Source: Sporosarcina highlanderae
GTDB lineage: Bacteria; Bacillota; Bacilli; Bacillales_A; Planococcaceae
Assembly: GCF_030433715.1 (NCBI RefSeq)
Contig: NZ_JAROCC010000005.1
Location: forward strand, 205,277 to 269,276
Reading direction: 5' to 3'
Length of the DNA stretch: 64,000 nt
This document shows, one piece after another, positions 33,573-42,964 of the stretch. The position numbers and the translations under genes are program-made. The notes under the pieces are model-generated. The model did not search any database, was not told where the DNA came from, and saw only the letters and a program-made list of their open reading frames with translations. How positions within the stretch are numbered: the first letter of the stretch is position 1; the number at the start of each line of letters is the position of its first letter.

Positions 33573-34547
33573 TTACATCACCTCCCATAATACGGGCAGC
33601 ATTGCAGCCAAGAAAGCAATTCCCCAAAAAACAATTACAATCTTCCACTCTGACCAACCCGAGAGTTCGAAGTGATGGTGGATCGGACTCATTTTAAATA
33701 CCCGTTTTCCTGTTAGCTTAAAGCTTGTCACTTGGATCATAACCGATAATGTTTCCATTACGTACACGACTCCAATTATAACAAGTAATAGTTCCTGCTT
33801 CACAAGGATTGAAAGCATCGCAAGAACACCGCCTAAAGCTAAAGAGCCGGTATCGCCCATGAATACTTTTGCCGGCTTCATATTGAATAATAAAAAGCCT
33901 AACATTGCCCCAGCAACGACAAATGCGAACGTCGCGATGTCATGTTGCTCATAGATGAGGCCATACACACCAAAAGCAGCAAATGCCACGGTTGAAGTAC
34001 CAGCAACAAGACCATCAAGGCCGTCCGATAAATTGACTGCGTTTGAAAAACCGACAAGCCAGAAAATAAGGAATGCTACATAGAAGGCACCAAGGTCAAT
34101 AGTAATTTTCGTAAATGGTATGAGAAGCGTTGTTTCAAAAGGTCCCATTTTTAATAGAAAATAAGCAAGAACAGCAATTACAATCTGCCCTATTAATTTT
34201 TGAATGGATGTCAAACCTAAATTCCGTTTCATGACGACAATGATAAAATCGTCAAGGAATCCGATAACACCGAATCCTACAAGCACAATCATCAATACAA
34301 TTGTCTGTGTTGTTAGTACATCTTCATATATGTATGATAGGATCAGCATCGTAATGATGATAGAACTCAGGAAAATCAGGCCGCCCATAGTGGGCGTGCC
34401 TGCTTTTTTCTTGTGGGCTTCCGGACCTTCTTCCCTGATGCTTTGCCCGAACTTCAATCTTCTTAGCAACGGTATGATTGCGGTCCCGATAAGTGCTGTT
34501 AGTATAAATGAAACGGTGATAACCGTAATTGTAGTGGCGAGTGTCAT
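33573..34547 (-). CDS. mraY: Phospho-MurNAc-pentapeptide transferase
   Basis: Makes lipid I by moving phospho-MurNAc-pentapeptide to undecaprenyl phosphate. The 324-residue membrane protein has KKKAGTPTMGGL, LVGFGVIGFLDDF (catalytic aspartates), NLSDGLDGLVAG and FMGDTGSLALGG, and HHHFEL near the end. murE, which normally stands between spoVD and mraY, is absent: only a 45-base gap is left. Confidence 0.97.
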   Translation of the reverse strand: MTLATTITVITVSFILTALIGTAIIPLLRRLKFGQSIREEGPEAHKKKAGTPTMGGLIFLSSIIITMLILSYIYEDVLTTQTIVLMIVLVGFGVIGFLDDFIIVVMKRNLGLTSIQKLIGQIVIAVLAYFLLKMGPFETTLLIPFTKITIDLGAFYVAFLIFWLVGFSNAVNLSDGLDGLVAGTSTVAFAAFGVYGLIYEQHDIATFAFVVAGAMLGFLLFNMKPAKVFMGDTGSLALGGVLAMLSILVKQELLLVIIGVVYVMETLSVMIQVTSFKLTGKRVFKMSPIHHHFELSGWSEWKIVIVFWGIAFLAAMLPVLWEVM

Positions 34548-34592
34548 AATATTTCTCCTTAATTGTTATAAAAACGAATTATTGTTGTCTAT

Positions 34593-36536
34593 CTATTCCT
34601 CTGTATAAACGTGGATGATATCGTCCACCATTATCAAGGACTCAGGTGCAGGCATTTGGTATTTAATCACTTCTCCATCTCCATGCCATTGTATGCGATA
34701 TGTGTGAAGTTGGCGCGCGACCATACCTTTTGTCATTCCTGTCAAATCAGGAGCACGATGTGTTAAAGGATCACCCCATCGATACTCCTTTTCAATTTGC
34801 CCTTCCCTCTTTTCAATTCCTGCAAGAGGTGCGATTTCCTCAATGATACGACCAACGATTGGTGCAGCAATTACTCCACCGAACTGGATTGAGTTTTTAG
34901 GGCTATCAACAGCGATATAGACAAGAAGCTCAGGGTCATCGGCCGGTGCAAATCCTATGAATGAAACGATATAGTCTCCATCCGCATAAGTTCCATTTAC
35001 AACTTTTTGTGCAGTCCCGGTCTTTCCTCCAACCCGCAGACCGTCGTTGAATGCATTCCGACCTGAACCATTTGCGACAACCGATTCTAAAGCTTCTCTA
35101 ACCTTAGCTGAAGTTTCATCGCTAATCACTCGGCGTTTCATCTCTGGCTCAAAAGACTTTATTGTCTCACCTTTATCATTCTTAATTTCCTTAATAATAT
35201 ACGGCTTATACAGATAGCCTCCGTTAATGGCCGCCGCTACCGCCTGAACCTGTTGGATTGGTGTAACTGATATCCCCTGGCCGAAAGCGGTAGTTGCTTG
35301 TTCGACTGGACCGAATGCCTTTTGCGAGAAAAGAATACCTTTTGCCTCGCCTGCAATTCCCGATCCGGTCGTTTCTCCAAATCCGAAGTCTCTAATATAT
35401 TTATCCAACTTTTCGCCGCCTAAGCGCCTGCCGATTTCGATGAATCCCGGGTTACAGGAATTTTCGACGACTTCCAAAAAAGTTTGATGACCATGTCCTT
35501 CCCTCTTCCAGCATCGTAACCTTGCATTTGCAACCATTGTATACCCGGGGTCATGAAAATGTTCATGATTCAGGTCGATAAGACCTTCTTCAAGTCCGGC
35601 GGCAAGAGTCACAATTTTGAATGTGGAACCGGGTTCAAATGTCATCCAAACCGGCAAGTTCCGATTGTAAATCGAAGGATCTGTATTCTGATAATTGGCG
35701 GGATCGAAAGATGGCATGGAAGCAAGGGAAAGTATTTCTCCGGTTTTAGGATTCATGACAATACCAAGCGCTGATGTAGCATCAAATTTTTCAAGCGCTT
35801 GTTGCAATTCCCGCTCAACTGCTTTTTGCATTTCAAGATCGATTGTCAATAAAACACTTGCACCTTTGTCACCAGTTTCGAAACTGTCGTCTACATGAGG
35901 AAGAGGAATTGTCCGCGCATCCGTATAGAGGCGTATTTTATCGCCTGTACCTTTTAAAATCTCATCATATGCATATTCAATTCCTGCGAGGCCATCACCA
36001 TCATAACCCGTAAACCCGATGAGCCTTGATAATAATTCCCCGTTCGGATAATTCCTGACAAAATCCACTCCGGTATACAATCCGTCAATTTGCAGCTTCG
36101 CAATTTCATCCGCCTGTTCTTGGGTAATATTCTTACCCTCAGGGGCCAATTTGACCATATAGGCTTTCTTAGTCATCTTTTCAAGCAGTTTCTCTTTATC
36201 CATTCCGATGATACCCGCAATTGCAGCTGCAGCCTTTTCTGGTTCCTTGTTCTGGGATGGCATGTAATAAAGCGTTGGAGATAGGCGGTTGCCAACTATC
36301 AACTGACCATTACGGTCATTGATTTCCCCCCTTAATGCCCCGAAAGGGATTTCCCTATCCCAGTTCTCTTCAGCACGCGCCTTTAACCATTCATGCTTGA
36401 TGATTTGAACGTGGAAGAGCTTTCCTACGACCATGACGATTGCAATTATAAAAATAATATAGACAGCCCGCAATCTCTTTTTGGATTGAAGATCGGCATA
36501 TTTACGCAGCGCCCCACACCTTTCGTTTTCTATCAA
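34593..36536 (-). CDS. spoVD: Class B penicillin-binding protein SpoVD type
   Basis: Transpeptidase paired with SpoVE for cortex synthesis in B. subtilis. Up to 647 residues: N-terminal membrane helix, dimerisation domain, transpeptidase domain with EPGSTFK, SCN and GGKTGTAQ, and one C-terminal PASTA domain (APDLTGMTKGMVARQL). One PASTA unit is the SpoVD pattern. The start is uncertain: the TTG at 36536 has a poor ribosome site, while a CTG nine codons later lies downstream of AAAGGTGTGG. Confidence 0.9.
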   Translation of the reverse strand: MIENERCGALRKYADLQSKKRLRAVYIIFIIAIVMVVGKLFHVQIIKHEWLKARAEENWDREIPFGALRGEINDRNGQLIVGNRLSPTLYYMPSQNKEPEKAAAAIAGIIGMDKEKLLEKMTKKAYMVKLAPEGKNITQEQADEIAKLQIDGLYTGVDFVRNYPNGELLSRLIGFTGYDGDGLAGIEYAYDEILKGTGDKIRLYTDARTIPLPHVDDSFETGDKGASVLLTIDLEMQKAVERELQQALEKFDATSALGIVMNPKTGEILSLASMPSFDPANYQNTDPSIYNRNLPVWMTFEPGSTFKIVTLAAGLEEGLIDLNHEHFHDPGYTMVANARLRCWKREGHGHQTFLEVVENSCNPGFIEIGRRLGGEKLDKYIRDFGFGETTGSGIAGEAKGILFSQKAFGPVEQATTAFGQGISVTPIQQVQAVAAAINGGYLYKPYIIKEIKNDKGETIKSFEPEMKRRVISDETSAKVREALESVVANGSGRNAFNDGLRVGGKTGTAQKVVNGTYADGDYIVSFIGFAPADDPELLVYIAVDSPKNSIQFGGVIAAPIVGRIIEEIAPLAGIEKREGQIEKEYRWGDPLTHRAPDLTGMTKGMVARQLHTYRIQWHGDGEVIKYQMPAPESLIMVDDIIHVYTEE

Positions 36537-36564
36537 CCTATGAATAGATGTGGATTGCTATACA

Positions 36565-38796
36565 TCATCCACCAATTATCTCCTCTTCTTTTTCTTCATC
36601 CGGCGGAGTTGGTGTGTGCTGATCGGCCGGCGTCATCAGTTGAAGAACTACAGGGTCATCCTTACTAATGACAGCCCCTTCAGATAAACTTTGTTCTGTT
36701 ACATACCCATCACCGTTCAAACGGATATCAAGCCCTGATAACATTTTAAATGATAATGCCATTTTTTTCGACCACCCGTAAAAATTTGGCAAAATGGTAT
36801 CCCCTTCAGTTACCAATAAAACAATAGAGCCTTTATTCATCTTGGTACCTTCTTGAGGGTATTGGCTTAAAACTTTGCCACCTTCTCCAATTAATACCGG
36901 AGAAAAACCTTGTTGACGAAGTTCTTCAATTGCAAAAGATGAATCTTCTCCAACAAATTCCGATATGGATACTGTTGAGGGACTTTCATTATTTTCTGGT
37001 ATGATATTCATATATTTCAAACTACTTTCCATAATGGACGTGAACAGTTTTGCAACCGGATCTGAACCATATTGTCCAAGTTCAAGTTTTGGCTGCTGAA
37101 CAATAACATATGTCAATAATTGGGGATCCTCAATTGGAGCCATCCCAAGGAAGGAATACAGATAATTTCCATCCCCCGAGAGGTAACCGGGACCATCCTT
37201 CCTAGGAATTTCTGCTGTTCCCGTTTTTCCCCCGACAGGATAACCTGAGAGAGCAAATTTTCTACCAGTCCCTTTCTCGGATGTTACGGTTGAGGCAAGA
37301 ACCTCTCGAACTTGTTTTGCGGTTTCCGCTGAAATCGGTGATTTCCGTTCTTCCGATTTATGCTCTTCCACTATTTCATCTGTATTTGGATTGATGATTT
37401 TATCAATGACATAAGGCTTCATCATTTTCCCATCATTTGCTATGGCTGTAGCTGCTTGAATCATTTGAATTGGAGTGACGGTTGACCCTTGACCATATGA
37501 AGTTGTCAATCTCTCACTTGGATTAATATCCAATATGATGCCAGATGCTTCACGCGGCAGATCAATTCCAGTCTTTTCACCAAAGCCGAACTCTTTCAAG
37601 TATTCGATGAATGTGCGGTCGCCCATCCTTTCCAAAAGGTAGGCCATCGAAACGTTGGATGACCGTTGAAAGCCTTCAAGAAAGGAAATCCTACCCCAAC
37701 CGGTTCTATTAACATCTCGAATCGTCTTATCAAAAATTGTATACTGTCCAGATTGGAATTCTGCGAATGGATCCCATTTTCTTTCTTCAATCGCTGCGGC
37801 CAATGTAAATATTTTCATTGTAGAACCTGGCTCGATCGTATTTTGTATTGCATCGTTCAACCAGTTTTCAGTCAAGCCGACACGTGTTGAAGGATGAAAC
37901 GAAGGTCGCTGGCTCATCGCATAGATTTCACCAGTCTTAGGGTTTGTTACGATAACAAGCATTTTTTCCGGCGAGTATTCTTCATTCACTTGATTCATTG
38001 CATCCTCGACAAAGTTTTGTATAGTCTTATCAATCGTTAACTGAATGGTCATACCGTCTTGGGCTGCAACAATTTGTTTTTCAGTCTTCGGCAAAATAAA
38101 GCCCCATCTATCCGTCTTAAAATCTACCTTACCGTTAATACCGGTCAATTCCTTGTTATACGTCTGTTCAAGGCCCATTTTACCAACAGTGGAAACTTTT
38201 TTATTCTCATCCTCTTCCCTCATCGCAAAACCGATTAAGTAGGATGCAAAATCGCCGTTTGGATAAAATCTTTTTTTATCTTCGATGAACTGCAGACCTG
38301 TTATGCCTTCTTCTTCAGCCGCCTCTTTTATGGCTAACATCGTTTCGTGACTAATATCTCGTCCTGCTTTACCAAATTCCATTTGATAGACATTTGGGTT
38401 GTTTTTCACAGCCGAATTCCTTATTTCAATCATCTTGTTCTTTTCCATCGGGATATATCTGCTCAACAGATCCGCGGCTTTTTCAAAATCCACGACATGT
38501 CTTGGTTTCTTCGCACCCTTTTCAGTCGCTTTTTCGTTCAGTACCGCAATTAGCCGGTAACTCAAAGTATCAGATGCAATCAGTTCACCGTTTCGGTCGA
38601 TAATTTTGCCCCTATCGGCCCGAAGGATCGCTTCTCTTGCATATTTTGCCTCCGCCATGACAGCCATCTGTCTACCCTCTGCCTGTCCGGTGATTTGAAT
38701 ACTTAGCAAACGTCCAAACAATAGGAAAAAGAGCCCTCCGAAAAAAACGAACATCAGAAAGGCTCCCCATTGAAATCGAAACTTCTTCTTTTTCAT
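36565..38796 (-). CDS. pbpB: Penicillin-binding protein 2B (division transpeptidase, FtsI homologue)
   Basis: Essential septal transpeptidase. The 743-residue protein has one N-terminal membrane helix, a pedestal domain, the transpeptidase domain with EPGSTMK (near 325), SSN and GGKTGTAE, and two C-terminal PASTA domains (about 595-715) ending in an acidic, proline-rich tail. It overlaps the ftsL stop by 4 bases and precedes spoVD, the usual order. Confidence 0.95.
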   Translation of the reverse strand: MKKKKFRFQWGAFLMFVFFGGLFFLLFGRLLSIQITGQAEGRQMAVMAEAKYAREAILRADRGKIIDRNGELIASDTLSYRLIAVLNEKATEKGAKKPRHVVDFEKAADLLSRYIPMEKNKMIEIRNSAVKNNPNVYQMEFGKAGRDISHETMLAIKEAAEEEGITGLQFIEDKKRFYPNGDFASYLIGFAMREEDENKKVSTVGKMGLEQTYNKELTGINGKVDFKTDRWGFILPKTEKQIVAAQDGMTIQLTIDKTIQNFVEDAMNQVNEEYSPEKMLVIVTNPKTGEIYAMSQRPSFHPSTRVGLTENWLNDAIQNTIEPGSTMKIFTLAAAIEERKWDPFAEFQSGQYTIFDKTIRDVNRTGWGRISFLEGFQRSSNVSMAYLLERMGDRTFIEYLKEFGFGEKTGIDLPREASGIILDINPSERLTTSYGQGSTVTPIQMIQAATAIANDGKMMKPYVIDKIINPNTDEIVEEHKSEERKSPISAETAKQVREVLASTVTSEKGTGRKFALSGYPVGGKTGTAEIPRKDGPGYLSGDGNYLYSFLGMAPIEDPQLLTYVIVQQPKLELGQYGSDPVAKLFTSIMESSLKYMNIIPENNESPSTVSISEFVGEDSSFAIEELRQQGFSPVLIGEGGKVLSQYPQEGTKMNKGSIVLLVTEGDTILPNFYGWSKKMALSFKMLSGLDIRLNGDGYVTEQSLSEGAVISKDDPVVLQLMTPADQHTPTPPDEEKEEEIIGG

Positions 38797-39170
38797 CGTC
38801 CAGGCACGACCTTTACGTTTTTCTCGTTTAGATTCAAGCCGAGCTCCTTCGCTTTATTCATGATCACCTCATATGTAGATTTCTCGCTCACAAGATTGGA
38901 CAATTCCGTATTCTGTTTAACTGTTTCTTCAATTTTGTTATTAAGAAGTTGCACTTCCTTATTTGTATCGTTAATTTGTGCCTGTGTATGCAAAATCATC
39001 GTAGAAAAAAGAACAAGAATTGCTGTAAACAGCACGAACAAAAACTTTTCCCCTTTGGAAATCAGTTTTTTGGAACGCCTATTCGGCTGTAATTCTTGTG
39101 TCTTCGGTGTTTGCGGTGTCTCAATTTCATGTACCATATTCATCTGGAATTTTCTTTGTTCCAATGCCAT
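38793..39170 (-). CDS. ftsL: Cell division protein FtsL
   Basis: Bitopic divisome protein. The 125 residues give a basic cytoplasmic part, one membrane segment (FLFVLFTAILVLFSTMIL, about 44-61) and an extracellular leucine-zipper coiled coil (NDTNKEVQLLNNKIEETVKQ onward). The place between rsmH and pbpB confirms the call. Confidence 0.93.
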   Translation of the reverse strand: MALEQRKFQMNMVHEIETPQTPKTQELQPNRRSKKLISKGEKFLFVLFTAILVLFSTMILHTQAQINDTNKEVQLLNNKIEETVKQNTELSNLVSEKSTYEVIMNKAKELGLNLNEKNVKVVPGR

Positions 39171-39186
39171 TTAACAATTCCTCCTT

Positions 39187-40119
39187 TTATTTTTTTTCGA
39201 TGATCCGTAACTTTGCCGATCTGGATCTTTTGTTTACTGAAATTTCTTCTTCACTTGGCACAATTGGTTTTCTTGTAACCGCTTTGAATTCCGGTTCCAT
39301 ATTATCGGGAATGACCGGCAAATTCGGTGGTAATTCCGGTAATGAAGTAACCTCTTTAAAAATGGTTTTACATAAACGGTCTTCCAATGAATGGAATGTT
39401 ATAACACAAATCCGTCCACCTGGATTCATTACTGTTAATGCGTCAGTTAGTGAGTCTTCCGCTGCTCCAAGTTCATCATTTACTGCTATTCTTATCGCTT
39501 GGAATACTCGTTTTGCCGGATGCCCGCCTGTCCTGCGAGCCGCCGCCGGGATACCATCTTTGATCAGTTCAACAAGTTCTCCTGTTGTTTGAATGGGAGC
39601 TTGTTTCCTTGACTCTTCAATTTTACGCGCGACCCCTTTTGAAAACTTCTCTTCCCCATATCTGAAAAAGATACGGACCAAGTTTTCATAGGACCACTCG
39701 TTAACAACGTCAAAGGCTGTTAATGGTGCGTTTGTATCCATTCGCATGTCGAGAGCCGCATCATGATTGTAGCTGAAACCTCGTTCAGGGGTATCAAGTT
39801 GAGGTGAAGATACACCAAGATCGTACAGTACTCCATCAACAGTGGAGATTCCAATATTCGCTAACTCACTTTTCAAGTTTCTAAAATTGGAATGGATGAA
39901 AGTCACTTGGGATAAATAGTCTTTCAACTTCTCTTTTGCTGCTTCAATAGCAGTCGTATCCTGATCAAAACAAATCAGTCTACCATCAGGTGATAATCTT
40001 TTTACAATTTCAAGGCTATGTCCGGCACCGCCAAGCGTGCAGTCAACATAGACACCATCAGGCTTGATGTTCAGCCCTTCGACGGCTTCGTGAAGTAATA
40101 CTGTAATATGATCGAACAT
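39187..40119 (-). CDS. rsmH: 16S rRNA (cytosine-1402-N4)-methyltransferase
   Basis: Methylates C1402 of 16S rRNA with SAM. The 310-residue protein has the family motifs [57 protein letters not shown] and [12 protein letters not shown]. Second gene of the dcw cluster (mraW). Confidence 0.96.
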   Translation of the reverse strand: MFDHITVLLHEAVEGLNIKPDGVYVDCTLGGAGHSLEIVKRLSPDGRLICFDQDTTAIEAAKEKLKDYLSQVTFIHSNFRNLKSELANIGISTVDGVLYDLGVSSPQLDTPERGFSYNHDAALDMRMDTNAPLTAFDVVNEWSYENLVRIFFRYGEEKFSKGVARKIEESRKQAPIQTTGELVELIKDGIPAAARRTGGHPAKRVFQAIRIAVNDELGAAEDSLTDALTVMNPGGRICVITFHSLEDRLCKTIFKEVTSLPELPPNLPVIPDNMEPEFKAVTRKPIVPSEEEISVNKRSRSAKLRIIEKK

Positions 40120-40149
40120 TTGAAACCGTCATCCTTTCTTTATTTTGTA

Positions 40150-40581
40150 TCAGAAGTCAAAATCAATAATATTCTCTGCGATTTCGTTGAAGGATTGCTC
40201 GGATTCATCATAATAGGCATCCCATAATGATTTCGACCAGATTTCGATTCGGCTGGAAACCCCGATGACGACGCAATCTTTCTCCACTTTTGCATAATCC
40301 AGAAGAGAGGTTGGAATATTTACGCGACCTTGCTTGTCTATTTCAACTTCTGTGGCACCTGAAAAGAAAAACCTTGCAAATGCCCTGGCATCTTTTTTAG
40401 TAACGGGCAGTGCCTTTAGTTTTTCCTCTAATCGCTTCCATTCCTCCATAGGGTAACCGAAGAGACAATTATCCAATCCACGAGTCAGCACAAAGCCATC
40501 CGCCAAATATTCCCTGAACTTAGACGGGACAATTAAGCGGCCTTTTACATCGACGGTATGCTGATATTCACCCATGAACAT
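40150..40581 (-). CDS. mraZ: Transcriptional regulator MraZ
   Basis: DNA-binding regulator that heads dcw clusters and represses its own promoter in several bacteria. The start at 40581 ([19 protein letters not shown]) gives 143 residues, the family size, with GGGGTGAAG upstream. Two SpoVT-AbrB-like repeats carry [14 protein letters not shown] and [17 protein letters not shown] triple GTGG repeat lies 32 bases upstream. Confidence 0.96.
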   Translation of the reverse strand: MFMGEYQHTVDVKGRLIVPSKFREYLADGFVLTRGLDNCLFGYPMEEWKRLEEKLKALPVTKKDARAFARFFFSGATEVEIDKQGRVNIPTSLLDYAKVEKDCVVIGVSSRIEIWSKSLWDAYYDESEQSFNEIAENIIDFDF

Positions 40582-40612
40582 ACTCTTCACCCCACTATAT
40601 GTTTTTAATGTA

Positions 40613-40636
40613 CCACATCCCCCCACATTCCTCCAC
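40613..40636 (-). promoter_or_regulatory. Candidate MraZ operator: three GTGG repeats spaced 10 bp
   Basis: On the minus strand GTGG occurs at 40633-40636, 40623-40626 and 40613-40616, exactly one helical turn apart. MraZ proteins bind several such direct repeats (GTGG/TGGGN type) at about 10-bp spacing. The array lies just downstream of the predicted -10 box, where binding would block transcription. Confidence 0.75.
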
Positions 40637-40638
40637 CA

Positions 40639-40668
40639 ATAATCCGTTTTCATTTTAAAATGTGTCGA
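40639..40668 (-). promoter_or_regulatory. Probable dcw promoter upstream of mraZ
   Basis: TCGACA, 18-base spacer, GATTAT on the minus strand. Both boxes are one or two bases off consensus. The GTGG repeats begin right after the -10 box. Confidence 0.55.
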
Positions 40669-40726
40669 TAGTACTTGTTTTATTGAGATAATGCTAATTT
40701 ACTCCAATTTTCGTGAGTACATAATG

Positions 40727-40809
40727 TTCATGGAAAGTACATGGAGTTCTTTGGGAACTCTTGACGATTCTACGGGAAGTCTCGGGGCTTCTATGGGAAC
40801 TCACTAAAA
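40727..40809. repeat. Four imperfect 21-bp tandem repeats
   Basis: Units start at 40727, 40747, 40768 and 40789 and share TTCTaYGGGAActc. The first is the most diverged and 20 bp long. They lie between the bshC terminator and the mraZ promoter. One contains the palindrome GAGTTC-n5-GAACTC. Confidence 0.7.
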
Positions 40810-40820
40810 TTTCGGCAAAT

Positions 40821-40859
40821 AAAAAACGCTTTTTCAGTCGATTATTGACTGAAAAAGCG
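40821..40859 (-). terminator. Terminator after bshC
   Basis: CGCTTTTTCAGTC and GACTGAAAAAGCG form a long stem, with AAAAAA on the plus side giving a T-tract on the minus strand. Confidence 0.9.
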
Positions 40860-40867
40860 AAGAATTA

Positions 40868-42475
40868 TCAAAGATAAACGATTTGATGGGTACCGTCCAT
40901 TTTCAATGGCTGACGAAGCAAATCCCGGACCAATTTGGTACCGTATTGATTCATAAAAGTGTAAGGTGTGTAAATTCGCTCTTGCAGCGATCCTTCAGGA
41001 ATGAGTTCGTTTTCAAGTATACGATATTTACGTAAGGCGACATCGTGTTTAATCAATATGCTTTCTTCGGCTTTATTTCTTAAGAAATCCAGTTGTTTCT
41101 TATGGAATTCGAGGTTTTTTTGTAGCAGTTGCTCCATTGAACGATCAGTCGCTGACGCCAGTTCACTGTATTTACTTTCCAATAATGTTTCAGTTTCTCG
41201 GATAAGATCCTCAAAACGCTCATTATGCAATGTTCCAATGAACTGTTCACGTTCTTCTTGTACTTTACCAGACAAAACATCCGAGAGAGACATTGAAACA
41301 TCGGTCATCGCTTGTTGAGCCTGCGGGGTAATTAAAGTTATAGAAATTCTTGGAACAAGAATTGGCATTTTGATACCCAAATGATGGAAGGCATCTTTCA
41401 ATAAAGCCCAGTAGGCAATTTCTCCAGGACCCCCGACAAATGCCAAAACAGGCAAGACCAAATCTTGCATGATCGGTCGTGTTGCAACATTATTGCTTAG
41501 AAGCCAAGGCTCCTCAGATGCGACTTTCAGCAATTCATCAGTCGTGAAACGGATACCGGCACTACTATTAACAAAGTATCCATCGTCCCTTGTTAGTAAT
41601 ACCCTTCCAGTTTCATGGACATAAAATAGATTCGCTGCATCATACTCCGCTTCGATCGGCTTGCCGAAACCAAGTGCGTCAAATTCTTCCTCTTTGCTCG
41701 CAATCATTTTCGCGATATTCTCGGCCTCTTGGATGAGATCGCTGAAGTGGCTTTTTTCAAGTTCCCGTAATGGCTTGTACGCCGAGTCAATTAGTAAAAG
41801 ACCATGTTCACTAAATAGGTCATTCATCAATCTGACAAAAAATCCAGTGAGCGTCGTTTCCATTCTAACGGCCGTCAAAACTTCATCCAGTAAAGCTTTC
41901 GTATGCTCGGTTTCTCCGAATTGACGGAATGTATCTTTGACGAACGTGGTCATCATTTCATGAGAATACTCGGCATCCGATGCCATTAATTTAAGAATGT
42001 ATTTTTCACGATATTTATGCTTTGTCACCATACCGGATGTTTCCGTATAGACATGATTGATTTCATTCAGATCATGGTCTTCTCCAGCAACCCAGAAAAC
42101 AGGAATGACAGGAACACCAAGTTCTTTCCTTTTCATTTCGGCAAGTAATATGACAGTTATTGCTTTATGGACCGAATAAAGGGGACCAGTCATTATACCG
42201 GCTTGTTGTCCACCAATGACGACGACGCCATTTTCGGCTAATTCCCCGATATGTTGAGCCGCTTTGTCCGATATGCCGAACGGTTCCATAAATGTTTTAA
42301 TAACGTTCGCCAGTTCTTCCCTCAAAAAAGAACGATTGGACAACTCTTCCAACCTTTCTGGATAGGAGTTACTCTCATTTTTATAGTCAAAGAAATTATG
42401 TATGAATTTTTCATCATGATTATATGCTTGCATTACCTTATTTCCATTTTGTAAAACGAATGACTCAAGTTCCAT
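40868..42475 (-). CDS. bshC: Bacillithiol biosynthesis cysteine-adding enzyme BshC
   Basis: Putative ligase that adds cysteine to GlcN-malate in the last step of bacillithiol synthesis. The 535-residue protein has GVVVIGGQQAGIMTGPLYSVHKA, FWVAGEDHDLNEINHVY and PVLAFVGGPGEIAYWALLKD, all typical of BshC. In B. subtilis yllA holds the same place before mraZ. Bacillithiol is the main low-molecular-weight thiol of this group. Confidence 0.95.
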   Translation of the reverse strand: MELESFVLQNGNKVMQAYNHDEKFIHNFFDYKNESNSYPERLEELSNRSFLREELANVIKTFMEPFGISDKAAQHIGELAENGVVVIGGQQAGIMTGPLYSVHKAITVILLAEMKRKELGVPVIPVFWVAGEDHDLNEINHVYTETSGMVTKHKYREKYILKLMASDAEYSHEMMTTFVKDTFRQFGETEHTKALLDEVLTAVRMETTLTGFFVRLMNDLFSEHGLLLIDSAYKPLRELEKSHFSDLIQEAENIAKMIASKEEEFDALGFGKPIEAEYDAANLFYVHETGRVLLTRDDGYFVNSSAGIRFTTDELLKVASEEPWLLSNNVATRPIMQDLVLPVLAFVGGPGEIAYWALLKDAFHHLGIKMPILVPRISITLITPQAQQAMTDVSMSLSDVLSGKVQEEREQFIGTLHNERFEDLIRETETLLESKYSELASATDRSMEQLLQKNLEFHKKQLDFLRNKAEESILIKHDVALRKYRILENELIPEGSLQERIYTPYTFMNQYGTKLVRDLLRQPLKMDGTHQIVYL

Positions 42476-42565
42476 CCTTCATGCCCCTTTTTATTTGTTT
42501 GAACAAAGTATACATTGAATTCCATCGGATTGAAAAAATTACGCTTATCCCTTCTAAGTTCGCTA

Positions 42566-42964
42566 TCATTTGACATATTCCGAAACTTTTAATATGACTC
42601 CTGCCACAATAAGAATCAGATAGGAAAGACCCAAAATCAGGAAATACAATCTCCATGTTTTATGTACAGAACGAGTGATTTTAAATTCTTTCTCTTTCAT
42701 TCTTTCAAAAACAGCTTGAAGGATAGCGACTAATATGGCGATACCTGTAATATAGTATCCCATCCCTTCTCCGAAAATTGCCGAGGAAGTGATATATACA
42801 GATAGAAAAAGAAACGGGGTTGTCCAATCCGCTGCTTGTCCTAAAACACTAACTGGCGCTTTCCCCAACTTCCTCATCGTTACAAGAAAAACGATAGTTA
42901 TTAAAAAAGGAAAAACAATAACTATCCCAATAAGAACCGAAATGATTCCATGAATCACAAACAA
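42566..42964 (-). CDS. DUF3397 family membrane protein
   Basis: 132 residues with four hydrophobic segments and a short basic loop; no catalytic motif seen. DUF3397 proteins of unknown function often lie between panE and bshC in Bacillales, which is the main support. It starts directly after the panE stop, so it is likely co-transcribed. Confidence 0.8.
   Translation of the reverse strand: MFVIHGIISVLIGIVIVFPFLITIVFLVTMRKLGKAPVSVLGQAADWTTPFLFLSVYITSSAIFGEGMGYYITGIAILVAILQAVFERMKEKEFKITRSVHKTWRLYFLILGLSYLILIVAGVILKVSEYVK

Noticed and set aside
38770..39174. 134-codon plus-strand frame opposite ftsL
   Set aside because: It mirrors ftsL almost exactly; the minus-strand product has the right topology and gene order.
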